Shown here: positions 24,496 to 32,135 of the stretch, in pieces | Layout of the letters: every line of letters starts with the position of its first letter | Position numbering within the stretch: position 1 is the first letter of the stretch | Program-made: the position numbers and the translations under genes | NCBI GenBank assembly: GCA_964242415.1 | Contig: CAXTAT010000027.1 | Coordinates: 1-64,000 of the forward strand | Source: DASWOJ01 sp964242415 | Lineage (GTDB): Bacteria > Pseudomonadota > Alphaproteobacteria > Acetobacterales > Acetobacteraceae | Length of the DNA: 64,000 nucleotides | Direction: 5' to 3' | The notes under the pieces: generated by a model | What the model saw: only the letters and a program-made list of their open reading frames with translations | Told to the model about the DNA's origin: nothing | Databases searched by the model: none

Positions 24496-25434
24496 TCAAG
24501 CGCCCGCCCGCGGGTCGAGCAGCGCCTGCACGGCATCCACCGCCAGGAACACCACGGACACCAGGACAGCCAGCACCATCGTCAGCCCCTGCACCACCGC
24601 ATAGTCGCGGGCGAAGATGCCATCCACCGTCAGCCGGCCCAGCCCGGGGATGGCGAACACCGTCTCGGTGATGACGGCGCCGCCGACCAAGGTGCCGATC
24701 TGCAGGCCCAGCAGCGTCACGGTCGAAATCCCGGCGTTCCGCAGCACATGCCGCCCCAGCACGACCCGGCGCCGCAGCCCCTTTGCCGTAGCGAAGCTCA
24801 CGTAGTCCGCTTGCAGCGCCTCGATCAGCGACTGCCGCAGGTTGCGCAGCAGCACGGCCGACAGCGACACCGCCAAGGTCAGCGCCGGCAGGAACAGGTA
24901 GTACAGGTTCTGCCAGAACCCGTTGCCGATGCCGCCCACCGGGAACCAGTGCAGCCCGGCCGCCAGCGTGATCAGCAGCACCAGGCCGATGTAGAACACC
25001 GGCATCGACAGGCAGGCCTGCGACGCCATGCGGATCAGCATGTCCGCCCATCCGCCCTGCCACAACGCCGACACGAACGCGAGCGGCACCGCCACCAGCA
25101 CGGCCATCACGACCGCCATCCCCGTCAGCGTCAGGGTGATCGGCAGGCCGTCGCGGATCAGTTGCGCCACCGGCACGCGCAGGGTGATGGAGTCGCCGAG
25201 GTCGAACGTCACGGCATGGCGCAGGAACTCCCAAAACTGCACGGCCATCGAGCGGTCCAGCCCCAGCTCATGGTGCAGGCTGCGGATCGCGGCGTCGCTG
25301 GCCCGGTCCCCCAGCAGGGTGGCGGCGGGATCGCCGGGCAGCAGCCGCATCAGGCCGAACACCAGCAGCGCCACCAGGACCACGGTGGCCGCCACCTGCA
25401 CCAGGCGGCGGCCGAGGGCGCCGAGAAGGTGCAA
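24496..25434 (-). CDS. Dipeptide-type ABC transporter permease (DppB-like), second system
   Basis: A 312-residue permease with an early LMRLLPGDPAATLLGDRASD motif typical of B subunits, and a cytoplasmic loop YVSFATAKGLRRRVVLGRHV. The frame is open far upstream into the binding-protein gene, but family length and context favour the TTG at 25434, which has an AAGG-type site and lies 26 bases after the binding-protein stop. It forms the channel with the C-type permease. Confidence 0.9.
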   Translation of the reverse strand: MHLLGALGRRLVQVAATVVLVALLVFGLMRLLPGDPAATLLGDRASDAAIRSLHHELGLDRSMAVQFWEFLRHAVTFDLGDSITLRVPVAQLIRDGLPITLTLTGMAVVMAVLVAVPLAFVSALWQGGWADMLIRMASQACLSMPVFYIGLVLLITLAAGLHWFPVGGIGNGFWQNLYYLFLPALTLAVSLSAVLLRNLRQSLIEALQADYVSFATAKGLRRRVVLGRHVLRNAGISTVTLLGLQIGTLVGGAVITETVFAIPGLGRLTVDGIFARDYAVVQGLTMVLAVLVSVVFLAVDAVQALLDPRAGA

Positions 25435-25460
25435 CCTTGCCCGCCTTTTCTCGACCGGGC

Positions 25461-27062
25461 CTACTTTTCGACTGACGCCTCGACGAACAGGTTGTTGCCC
25501 AGCGGGATCTGCACGAAGCCCTTGACCGCCTTGCGCATCGCGACGGGGTAGGGCACCTCCATCGCGAAGACGATGGGCGCCGCGGCGGCGTAGCGGTCCT
25601 GCAATTCCTTGTACTCGGCGGCGCGCTTGGCCGGGTCCAACTCCTCCTGGCTCAGGTCGAACAGCTCGTCCACCCGCTTGTCTTGCCACCCGGACCGGCC
25701 GGCCTGGCGGGTGGGGTAGTACGCCAGGATCGACGTGATCTCGTTGGGGTCGTTGATGTCGTTGGTCCACAGCGACGCCCGCACCTGGAAGTCCCCGGCG
25801 TTGTAGCGCGCCAGCCGGGTGGCGGCGTCCAACTGCTCGATCTTCAGCCGGACGCCGACCTGCGCCCAAAGCTGCTGCAGGATCGTGAGCTTCGCCGCAT
25901 CGTCCGCGCTGCCGGCCAGCGCCAGGCTGGTCAGCTCGAACCCCTGGGGATAGCCGGCCTCCGCCAGCAGCGCCTTGGCCTTGGCGGGATCATACGGATA
26001 AAGCTGCGCCGGCCCGGAGGCGAGCGGCGTGGACATCGGCATCAGGCTGCGCTGCACCGTGCCGGTGCCGTAGCTGACGGCCTGGATCAGCGCCTCCTTG
26101 TCGGTGGCGTAGTTCAGCGCCTGGCGCACCCGCACGTCGGCCATCGGGTTCTTGCCCCCGTCCTTGAACAGGGGCCGGGCATTGAGGGAGAAGTAGTTCA
26201 CCTGCGCCGCCGGGAACAGCACCATATCCAGCTTGGGATCGGCCTTCAGCTCGGCGACGCGCGAGTACGGGACGAACTCGGCGATGTCCAGCTCGGCCGC
26301 GCGCAGCTTCAGGATGCGGGTGGCGTCGTCGGGGATGATCACCAGGCGGACGGTGTCGAGATACGGCAGCGGCTTGCCGTCCTCCGCCTTGCGCCAGTAG
26401 TGGGGGTTGCGGACCAGCACCATCTCGGTGTTGCGCTTCCAGCTTTCCAAGGTGAAGGGTCCGGACCCTACGGGGTGGTCGGCGAAAGCCTTGGTCTTCT
26501 CCTCCAGCGTGGCTCCCGGTGCGGCCATCAGCAGCTTCTCCGGCATGATGCCGGCGTTGAAGGTGGATAGCGCCTGCAGCATCACCGGGTCGGGATGGCT
26601 CAGGCTGATCAGCACGGTGTCGGTGCCGAGGGTCTCGATAGCAGCGATGGAGGCCAGCAGGAACGCGAACTCGCCGCCCTCGGGCTTGGCGCGGGCGCGG
26701 TCGAGCGACCACTTCACGTCGCTGACCTCGAGCGGGGAGCCGTCGGCGAACTTCAGGTCCGGCCGCATCGTCAAGGTGATGGCCTTGCCGTCGGGGGACA
26801 CCGACCAGGCGCTGGCGAGGCCGGGCTGCACCCCGGTGCCGTCCGCCGTCGGCTGCAGCAGGGTGTCGTAGATGTTCAGCGAAATCCAGATGTCGGCGTT
26901 CTGCGACGTGCGGGTGGGATCGAGGTACTGGCTCTCGATGGCGCGGCCGAACACCAGAGTGCCGCCGCGGGTCGCGGCCCAGGCGCTCCCGTTCCAGGCG
27001 TCCCCACCCCAGGCGATGCCGGCCAGCAACAGGGCGGCGGACAGGTGGCGGCGTGTGATCAT
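25461..27062 (-). CDS. ABC transporter substrate-binding protein, family 5, second system
   Basis: A 533-residue exported binding protein in the normal (unpermuted) family-5 order. A Tat-like signal (MITRRHLSAALLLAGIAWGG) is followed by GGTLVFGRAIESQYLDPTRT, SGPFTLESWKRNTEMVLVRN, VRVRQALNYATDKEALIQAV and DPAKAKALLAEAGYPQGFEL. ATG 27062 is preceded by GAGGA at a good distance; an upstream start at 27113 would spoil the signal. It heads the second transporter operon and is divergent from a flavin monooxygenase. A 12-base motif (TGGACAAAGCAA on the plus strand) about 32 bases upstream also precedes the monooxygenase gene at 5481. Confidence 0.93.
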   Translation of the reverse strand: MITRRHLSAALLLAGIAWGGDAWNGSAWAATRGGTLVFGRAIESQYLDPTRTSQNADIWISLNIYDTLLQPTADGTGVQPGLASAWSVSPDGKAITLTMRPDLKFADGSPLEVSDVKWSLDRARAKPEGGEFAFLLASIAAIETLGTDTVLISLSHPDPVMLQALSTFNAGIMPEKLLMAAPGATLEEKTKAFADHPVGSGPFTLESWKRNTEMVLVRNPHYWRKAEDGKPLPYLDTVRLVIIPDDATRILKLRAAELDIAEFVPYSRVAELKADPKLDMVLFPAAQVNYFSLNARPLFKDGGKNPMADVRVRQALNYATDKEALIQAVSYGTGTVQRSLMPMSTPLASGPAQLYPYDPAKAKALLAEAGYPQGFELTSLALAGSADDAAKLTILQQLWAQVGVRLKIEQLDAATRLARYNAGDFQVRASLWTNDINDPNEITSILAYYPTRQAGRSGWQDKRVDELFDLSQEELDPAKRAAEYKELQDRYAAAAPIVFAMEVPYPVAMRKAVKGFVQIPLGNNLFVEASVEK

Positions 27063-27153
27063 GGCATCCTCGGCAGGCAACGGCAGCACTGGCTTGGACA
27101 AAGCAAGAAACATGCTAGCGTTGCCGGCCCGTCACGGGCCATGCCGCACGGCT

Positions 27154-27170
27154 GGCGTTGTTGCAGGGAT
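27154..27170 (-). promoter_or_regulatory. Operator-like repeat, copy 1 (reverse orientation)
   Basis: On the minus strand this reads ATCCCTGCAACAACGCC, differing by one base from the copies at 27350 and 29319. It lies about 90 bases upstream of the binding-protein gene that starts at 27062. It may be a binding site for a shared regulator; none is encoded nearby. Confidence 0.35.
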
Positions 27171-27349
27171 CAGCGGCTGGCCCTGGAGAGGCCATCGGGC
27201 GATCACAGCAGGATGCCTTCGGCGTAGGCGGGGCACGGTTGATAAGGGCCAGCAACAGCCCGGAAGGGTCGCCCAATCCTGGATGCTCCATGCCATTTTG
27301 GTCTCAAGACGTGCCGGCATGGCCTGCAACGCCGATAGGCTTGCAAATT

Positions 27350-27368
27350 ATCCATGCAACAACGCCGC
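27350..27368 (+). promoter_or_regulatory. Operator-like repeat, copy 2
   Basis: ATCCATGCAACAACGCCGC, identical over 19 bases to the copy at 29319-29337. A preceding TTGCA makes a partial dyad TTGCA-N9-TGCAA. It lies between divergent catabolic genes and overlaps the end of the HpaB remnant, so if functional it is probably recent. Confidence 0.4.
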
Positions 27369-27379
27369 GGTTTGCAGCC

Positions 27380-27576
27380 GACCGGCAGCGGCCCTCTGGT
27401 GTCGCCATGGTTGGCGCATGTGCGGTGCCGTGCTGCATGTCATGGATACGGGCACCGATGTCGGCCAGCGGCCTGAACATTGGATGGGTGGTCACCCCGC
27501 GGACTCGGTTGCTGTTAATATCGATGACCCGGCCGTCACGGACGCCGCCGCTGTATTGCTGCCCGGTGCGGATCAT
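27380..27576 (-). pseudogene. 4-hydroxyphenylacetate 3-monooxygenase (HpaB)-like, N-terminal remnant
   Basis: In the 614-base space between the divergent binding-protein and monooxygenase genes, the minus strand from ATG 27576 reads MIRTGQQYSGGVRDGRVIDI, then NSNRVRGVTTHPMFRPLADI. This matches the strongly conserved start of HpaB/PheA-type FADH2-dependent aromatic hydroxylases (RTGxxYLxxLRDGRxVxIxGExVxDVTxHPAF). The match fades after about 65 codons and the rest of the gene is gone. It points the same way as the downstream transporter operon, so it may once have been its first gene. Apart from operator-like repeats I see nothing else in this intergenic stretch. Confidence 0.65.
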
Positions 27577-27676
27577 GCGCTGGCCCCCCGGTTGGCGCCG
27601 GTGCATGCAGCAACAGGGCCGTACTGCAACAGGTGGCATCGATCTTGCCTGCTTGCGGCCAGCACGGAGCGCCGGC

Positions 27677-29020
27677 ATGGCCAAGACGAAGATGCACCTG
27701 GGGTTCGATTTTTCATACACGCACATGGGCGGGCGATGGCGGCTGCCGGGCGCGTGGCCCGGGCGCAGCTTCCCCGATGTGGAGATGTACGAGGACGTGG
27801 CCCGGATCGCCGAGCGCGGCTTGCTGGACATGATCTTCTCGGGTGACGGCACGGGGGTGCCCGACACCTGGCGCGGCTCGCGGGACGGCGCCGTGGAGTG
27901 GGGGATGAACTGGCCGCGCCAGGATCTGAGCCCGATCATGGTCGCGATGTCGCGCGTGACGAAGCGGGTGGGCTATGGCCTGACCTATTCCAGCACGTTC
28001 ATGCACCCGTACTACATGGCGCGGCTGATGAATTCGCTGGACCATGTGACCGGCGGGCGGATCGCCATGAACCTGGTCACGTCCACGCGCCGGTCGGACG
28101 CAGCCAATTTCGGCTTCGACGAGCTGATGGAGCACGGCGCGCGCTACGACCGGATGGAGGAGTTCGTCGATGTCTGCCGCAAGCTGTGGGATTCGGTCGG
28201 CGCGGACGCGATGCTGTGGGACCACGAGACCGGCCGCGTCGGCAACCCGGCGAGCATCGGCGACGTCAGCCATCGCGGGCGCTTCTTCAAGGTGGACGGG
28301 CCGCTGAACACCCCACCCTCGCCCCAGGGGCGCCCGGTGATCGTGCAGGCTGGCGGCTCGCCCCGGGGCATCCGGGCCAGCGCGTATGTGTCGGACGTGG
28401 TGTTCGGCGGCGACATGCCGCTGGCGCTGCAGGTCAGGCAGCGGGCCGCGCTGGATGCGGCGTTGACCGATCTGGGGCGGGACCCGGCTGGCATGGGCAT
28501 ACTGTGGCAAACCCCGATCGTGGTGCGGGAGACGACGCGCCAGGCGATGGCGCAGCGGGACCTGCTGCTGACGGCGGTGCCGCGTGAGGCGGTCGGGGTG
28601 TACCTGTCCTATAATGCTGGGTATGACTTCTCGAAACTGCCGGGGCGCTTCACCCTGGCGGCGCTGCAGGCGGAGATCGTGGCGAGCAATGCCTCGCCGG
28701 TGGGGTTCGTCCACCAACTGGCGCTGAAGATCGGCGCGGAGACGGAGATATCCCGCGAGGAGTTCTTCGATCACGGCGTGAAGGAGGCGACGAGCTGGGA
28801 GGAGACGGTGGCCGGCAGCGCCAAGGATGTCGCGGACATATTGGAGGAGCGGTTCGAGGCCACGGGCAGCCGGGGCGGCTTCATGCTGGGGCATATCACG
28901 TCGCTGCCGCGGGATTTGGAGACGATCGCGGACCTGCTGGTGCCGGAGCTGCAGCGCCGGGGGCGGTTCCGGACGGAGTACCGCTACAAGCTGCTGCGGG
29001 AGAATCTGTTGGATTCGTAG
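27677..29020 (+). CDS. LLM-class flavin-dependent monooxygenase (NtaA/SnaA/DszA type), second copy
   Basis: A 447-residue relative of the protein at 4156-5481, beginning MAKTKMHLGFDFSYTHMGGR. It has DVARIAERGLLDMIFSGDGT, the substrate-pocket region GRIAMNLVTSTRRSDAANFG, QGRPVIVQAGGSPRGIRA and the end LQRRGRFRTEYRYKLLRENL. The start at 27677 has GGAG eight bases upstream; the frame is open much further upstream but without similarity. It uses reduced flavin supplied by a separate reductase, and its substrate is probably brought in by the divergent transporter operon. Confidence 0.9.
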   Translation: MAKTKMHLGFDFSYTHMGGRWRLPGAWPGRSFPDVEMYEDVARIAERGLLDMIFSGDGTGVPDTWRGSRDGAVEWGMNWPRQDLSPIMVAMSRVTKRVGYGLTYSSTFMHPYYMARLMNSLDHVTGGRIAMNLVTSTRRSDAANFGFDELMEHGARYDRMEEFVDVCRKLWDSVGADAMLWDHETGRVGNPASIGDVSHRGRFFKVDGPLNTPPSPQGRPVIVQAGGSPRGIRASAYVSDVVFGGDMPLALQVRQRAALDAALTDLGRDPAGMGILWQTPIVVRETTRQAMAQRDLLLTAVPREAVGVYLSYNAGYDFSKLPGRFTLAALQAEIVASNASPVGFVHQLALKIGAETEISREEFFDHGVKEATSWEETVAGSAKDVADILEERFEATGSRGGFMLGHITSLPRDLETIADLLVPELQRRGRFRTEYRYKLLRENLLDS

Positions 29021-29054
29021 GGCGGGTGAAGCCCACCGCTTGGCCCGGCGGCAG

Positions 29055-29276
29055 ACTGTCTCCCTAGCCCAGCGCCACCCTGACGCGGCCGTCGTCGTGC
29101 CACCGCGGTCCATGGCGGTGCCGGGCGAGACGGGCGAACGTGCCCCGACGCCGTGCGACCGCCGCCTCCAGGGCATCGCCGGGCACGGCCGCATGGGCTG
29201 GCAGGCGGCTTCAGGCAACACGCGCGCTCACGCCGAGGCGGCTGTCGCGAGATGTAACCAGGTGATCGGGGAAGCA
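29055..29276 (+). pseudogene. IS5-type transposase, internal fragment
   Basis: The plus-strand frame reads LAQRHPDAAVVVPPRSMAVP, then APTPCDRRLQGIAGHGRMGW and NTRAHAEAAVARCNQVIGEA. This is the region of IS5/IS4-group transposases around the third catalytic residue (the Glu in the AEAA helix, followed by a basic residue pattern). There is no start, no DDE first half and no stop in frame. The C-terminal tail of a similar transposase is at 513-620. It marks a lost insertion between the catabolic island and the sugar transporter operon. Confidence 0.65.
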
Positions 29277-29303
29277 ACAAACCTCCTGCATTGCCCCTGG
29301 CTG

Positions 29304-29340
29304 CGGCGCTATTGCAACATCCATGCAACAACGCCGCAGC
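29304..29340 (+). promoter_or_regulatory. Operator-like repeat, copy 3, inside a dyad
   Basis: The 19-base ATCCATGCAACAACGCCGC at 29319-29337 repeats the site at 27350. Here it forms a clean dyad TTGCA-N7-TGCAA, itself inside longer arms CTGCGGCG and CGCCGCAG. It lies about 110-140 bases upstream of the sugar-binding protein start, a position suited to a regulator site. Confidence 0.4.
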
Positions 29341-29355
29341 GCGCCACAAAGTTAT

Positions 29356-29383
29356 TTTACTGTTTACGCGGGTGTGCTAATTG
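29356..29383 (+). promoter_or_regulatory. Possible sigma-70-type promoter for the sugar ABC operon
   Basis: An AT-rich island in otherwise GC-rich DNA contains TTTACT, a 16-base spacer and TAATTG preceded by TG (extended -10 style). It is downstream of the dyad at 29304-29340 and about 65 bases before the start codon at 29447. The match to consensus is only fair. Confidence 0.3.
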
Positions 29384-29446
29384 ACTGTCAATAAGAAGCC
29401 TGGAAAGGCCCCCGACCACTTTAACGGGGAACATAGGGGGAGGGTC

Positions 29447-30433
29447 ATGCGAATGAACGACCAAACGTCGTCTGCTCGGAGCAGAATGCTGCGCCGGGCT
29501 ATCTTGGTAGGCGCAGTGGGCCTGTCCCTATGCCCGGCCGCTCAGGCGGCCGACAAGAAGTCGCTCTATTTCGTCGTCAATGGTGCATCCGATTTCTGGA
29601 AGGCGGCCGAGGCGGGCGTCAAGAAGGCCCAGGGCGAACTTCCCAACTATACCCTCGCGTTGAAATATCCCGAGCAGTCCTCTGCGGCGATGCAGAACCG
29701 CCTGATGGACGACCTCGTGGCCGGCGGCGCCGCGGGCATCATGGTGAGCGCCGTCGATCCCAAGACGCAGATCGACGAGCTCAACAAGGTCGGCGGCAGC
29801 ACCGTCCTGTTCACCACCGACAGCGACGCACCCAGCTCCAAACGCATTGCCTATATCGGCTCGTCCAACGTCGAGGCGGGCAAGCAGGCCGGCGAATTGA
29901 TGAAGAAGGCGATGCCGCAGGGCGGCAAGTGCATGGGCTATGTCGGCCTGCCCGGCGCCGACAATGCCCGTGAGCGCGTCGAGGGCATCAAGGCGGCAAT
30001 CGCCGGCACCAAGATCACGCTGGTGGACGTCCGCGCCGACGACATCGATCAGCCCCGCGCCAAGCGCAACGTCGAGGATACGCTGACCGCCGACCCCAGC
30101 ATCAACTGCATGGTCGGCATATATTCCTACAATACCCCGCAGATCTACAACGCCCTCAAGGAGGCTGGCAAGCTCGGGCAGATCAAGGTCATCGGCTTCG
30201 ACGAGGACCAGGTGACCCTCGGCGGCGTCAAGGAAGGCACCATCGTGGGCACTGTCGTGCAGCAGCCGTACGAGTGGGGCTATCAGGGCATGAAGGACAT
30301 GGCCAAGTACATCGAGGGCGATGAGACCTTCGTGCCGGCCAACCACCTGATGATCATTCCCACGAAGATCATCGAGAAGGACAACGTCGACGCCTTTGCG
30401 GCCGAGCTGAGGGAGCGACAGGGCAAGAAGTAG
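29447..30433 (+). CDS. Sugar ABC transporter substrate-binding protein (ribose/LacI-fold type)
   Basis: A 328-residue periplasmic protein of the Peripla_BP_4 class. A signal peptide ending in LCPAAQA is followed by KSLYFVVNGASDFWKAAEAG, a characteristic first strand and aromatic-lined sugar site. Other features are GAAGIMVSAVDPKTQIDELN, PGADNARERVEGIKAAI and the hinge-crossing IKVIGFDEDQVTLGGVKEGT. ATG 29447 has a strong GGGGGAGGG site; the in-frame upstream TTG at 29381 lacks one. It is the first gene of a three-gene sugar transporter operon. The bound sugar cannot be told. Confidence 0.92.
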   Translation: MRMNDQTSSARSRMLRRAILVGAVGLSLCPAAQAADKKSLYFVVNGASDFWKAAEAGVKKAQGELPNYTLALKYPEQSSAAMQNRLMDDLVAGGAAGIMVSAVDPKTQIDELNKVGGSTVLFTTDSDAPSSKRIAYIGSSNVEAGKQAGELMKKAMPQGGKCMGYVGLPGADNARERVEGIKAAIAGTKITLVDVRADDIDQPRAKRNVEDTLTADPSINCMVGIYSYNTPQIYNALKEAGKLGQIKVIGFDEDQVTLGGVKEGTIVGTVVQQPYEWGYQGMKDMAKYIEGDETFVPANHLMIIPTKIIEKDNVDAFAAELRERQGKK

Positions 30434-30471
30434 CCGTTCAGGTTACGATTGTCGGTCACGCGGACGGGGGC

Positions 30472-30590
30472 CGAAGACCCCTTCGCCCCGCTTGCGGGGA
30501 GGGGGTGTGCGATGCGGGGTTGAGGGGAGCTTCGATACCCCTCAACCGGTTTGCAGCCACCTTCTCCCTGCGAGCAGGGCGAAGGCGAAC
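30472..30590. repeat. Intercistronic hairpin cluster
   Basis: Between the binding-protein and ATPase genes are three hairpins in a row: CCCCGC-TT-GCGGGG, a perfect 10-bp stem GGTTGAGGGG/CCCCTCAACC at 30518-30547, and CCTTCTCCCTGC/GCAGGGCGAAGG. Such clusters can protect the 5' transcript segment from decay, giving more binding protein than ATPase. A related arm (CTCCCCGCTTGCAGGGGAGG) is found inside the coding start of the gene at 59690. Confidence 0.6.
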
Positions 30591-30608
30591 ACAATCGGTG
30601 CTGGATTG

Positions 30609-32114
30609 ATGGCCGAGCCCTTCCTTCAACTGCAGTCCATCAGCAAGTCCTATTCCGGCGTGCAGGCGCTGCAGGATGTGAGCTTCCGCATCGACGCCGG
30701 CGAGATCGTCGGCCTCATCGGCGAGAACGGCGCCGGCAAGTCCACCCTGATGAAGGTGCTCGGCGGCGTCGTCGAGCCGAGCGCGGGCTCGATCCGGATC
30801 GCCGGGCAGGATCATGCTGCTCTGAGCGTGACCCAGTCGCTCGCCGCCGGGGTCGCGTTCGTGCACCAGGAACTGAACCTGTTCGACAACCTCGACGTCG
30901 CGGCGAACGTGTTCATCGGCCGGGAGCCGCGCGGCTTCGGTCCGCTCCAACTGATCGACCGCAAGGCGCTGCGCCTGCGCGTCACCCCGCTGCTGCGGCG
31001 CCTGGGCTGCGACTTCGCCGCCGACACGCCCGTCTCCGACCTGTCGATCGCGCAGTGCCAGATGCTGGAGATCGTGAAGGCGCTGTCGCTCGACGCCAAG
31101 CTCATCATCATGGACGAGCCGACCTCCAGCCTGACGCTGACCGAAACCGGCCGCCTGCTCGATGTGCTGGCCGACCTCAAGGCGGGTGGCGTGGCCATCA
31201 TCTTCATCTCGCACCGGCTGAACGAGGTCGAGCAGTGCGCCGACCGCGTCGTCGTGCTGCGCGATGGCGTGGTGGTCGGCACCCTCGACCGCGCCGCGAT
31301 CAAGCACGACGCCATGATCAAGCTGATGATCGGCCGCGATCTCAAGACCCTTTATACGCCGCCCAAGGCGGCGCCGACCGCCCCGCTGCTCGACCTCGAC
31401 AACCTGGCCACCCCCGCCTACCCCGGCCGCCCGGTGACGATCGGGCTGCGCGGCGGCGAGATCCTGGGGCTTGGCGGCCTGGTGGGCGCCGGCCGCACCG
31501 AACTCGCCCGGGTGATCTTCGGCATCGATCCGCCGGCGGGCGGTTCGCTCAAGGTCGATGGCAGGCCGATCCGCATCCGCTCGCCGCGCGACGCCATCGC
31601 GCGCGGCATCTACCTCATCCCCGAGGACCGCAAGAAGTCGGGGCTGATCCTTGAGGACTCGATCCTTGAGAACATCTCGCTCGCGAGCCTGCCGCGCTTC
31701 GCCAAGGCGAGCCTGGTCGATGGCGGGGCCGAGCACCGTAACGCCGAGGCGCAACGCCGCTCGCTGCGCATCAAGACACCCACGGTCGAGACGCGCGCGG
31801 GCTCGCTGTCCGGCGGCAACCAGCAGAAGGTGGTGCTCGGCAAATGGCTCTGCATGCAGCCCAAGGTCATCATCTTCGACGAGCCGACGCGCGGCATCGA
31901 CGTCGGCTCGAAGGCCGAGATCTACGCGCTCATGCGGGCGCTCGCCGATGCGGGCGTGGCGATCCTGATGATCTCGTCGGACATGGAGGAGGTGATCGGC
32001 GTCAGCGACAAGGTCGCGGTGATGCACGAGGGCGCCATCACCGGCGTGCTCGGCCGCGACCGGATGACCGAGGGCAACATCATGCGCCTGGCGGTGGGGA
32101 ACACGCTGCAATGA
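30609..32114 (+). CDS. Sugar ABC transporter ATP-binding protein (two ATPase domains, RbsA/XylG type)
   Basis: A 501-residue protein with two fused nucleotide-binding domains. The first has Walker A GENGAGKST (39-47), a degenerate signature LSIAQCQM and Walker B LIIMDEPTSSL. The second has a degenerate Walker A (LVGAGRTELAR), a perfect signature LSGGNQQKVVLGKW and Walker B VIIFDEPTRGIDVG, as usual for this subfamily. It energises the permease at 32136. Only a weak ribosome site precedes ATG 30609, consistent with lower expression than the binding protein. Confidence 0.94.
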   Translation: MAEPFLQLQSISKSYSGVQALQDVSFRIDAGEIVGLIGENGAGKSTLMKVLGGVVEPSAGSIRIAGQDHAALSVTQSLAAGVAFVHQELNLFDNLDVAANVFIGREPRGFGPLQLIDRKALRLRVTPLLRRLGCDFAADTPVSDLSIAQCQMLEIVKALSLDAKLIIMDEPTSSLTLTETGRLLDVLADLKAGGVAIIFISHRLNEVEQCADRVVVLRDGVVVGTLDRAAIKHDAMIKLMIGRDLKTLYTPPKAAPTAPLLDLDNLATPAYPGRPVTIGLRGGEILGLGGLVGAGRTELARVIFGIDPPAGGSLKVDGRPIRIRSPRDAIARGIYLIPEDRKKSGLILEDSILENISLASLPRFAKASLVDGGAEHRNAEAQRRSLRIKTPTVETRAGSLSGGNQQKVVLGKWLCMQPKVIIFDEPTRGIDVGSKAEIYALMRALADAGVAILMISSDMEEVIGVSDKVAVMHEGAITGVLGRDRMTEGNIMRLAVGNTLQ

Positions 32115-32135
32115 AGACCCGGCAATGAGGACCCG

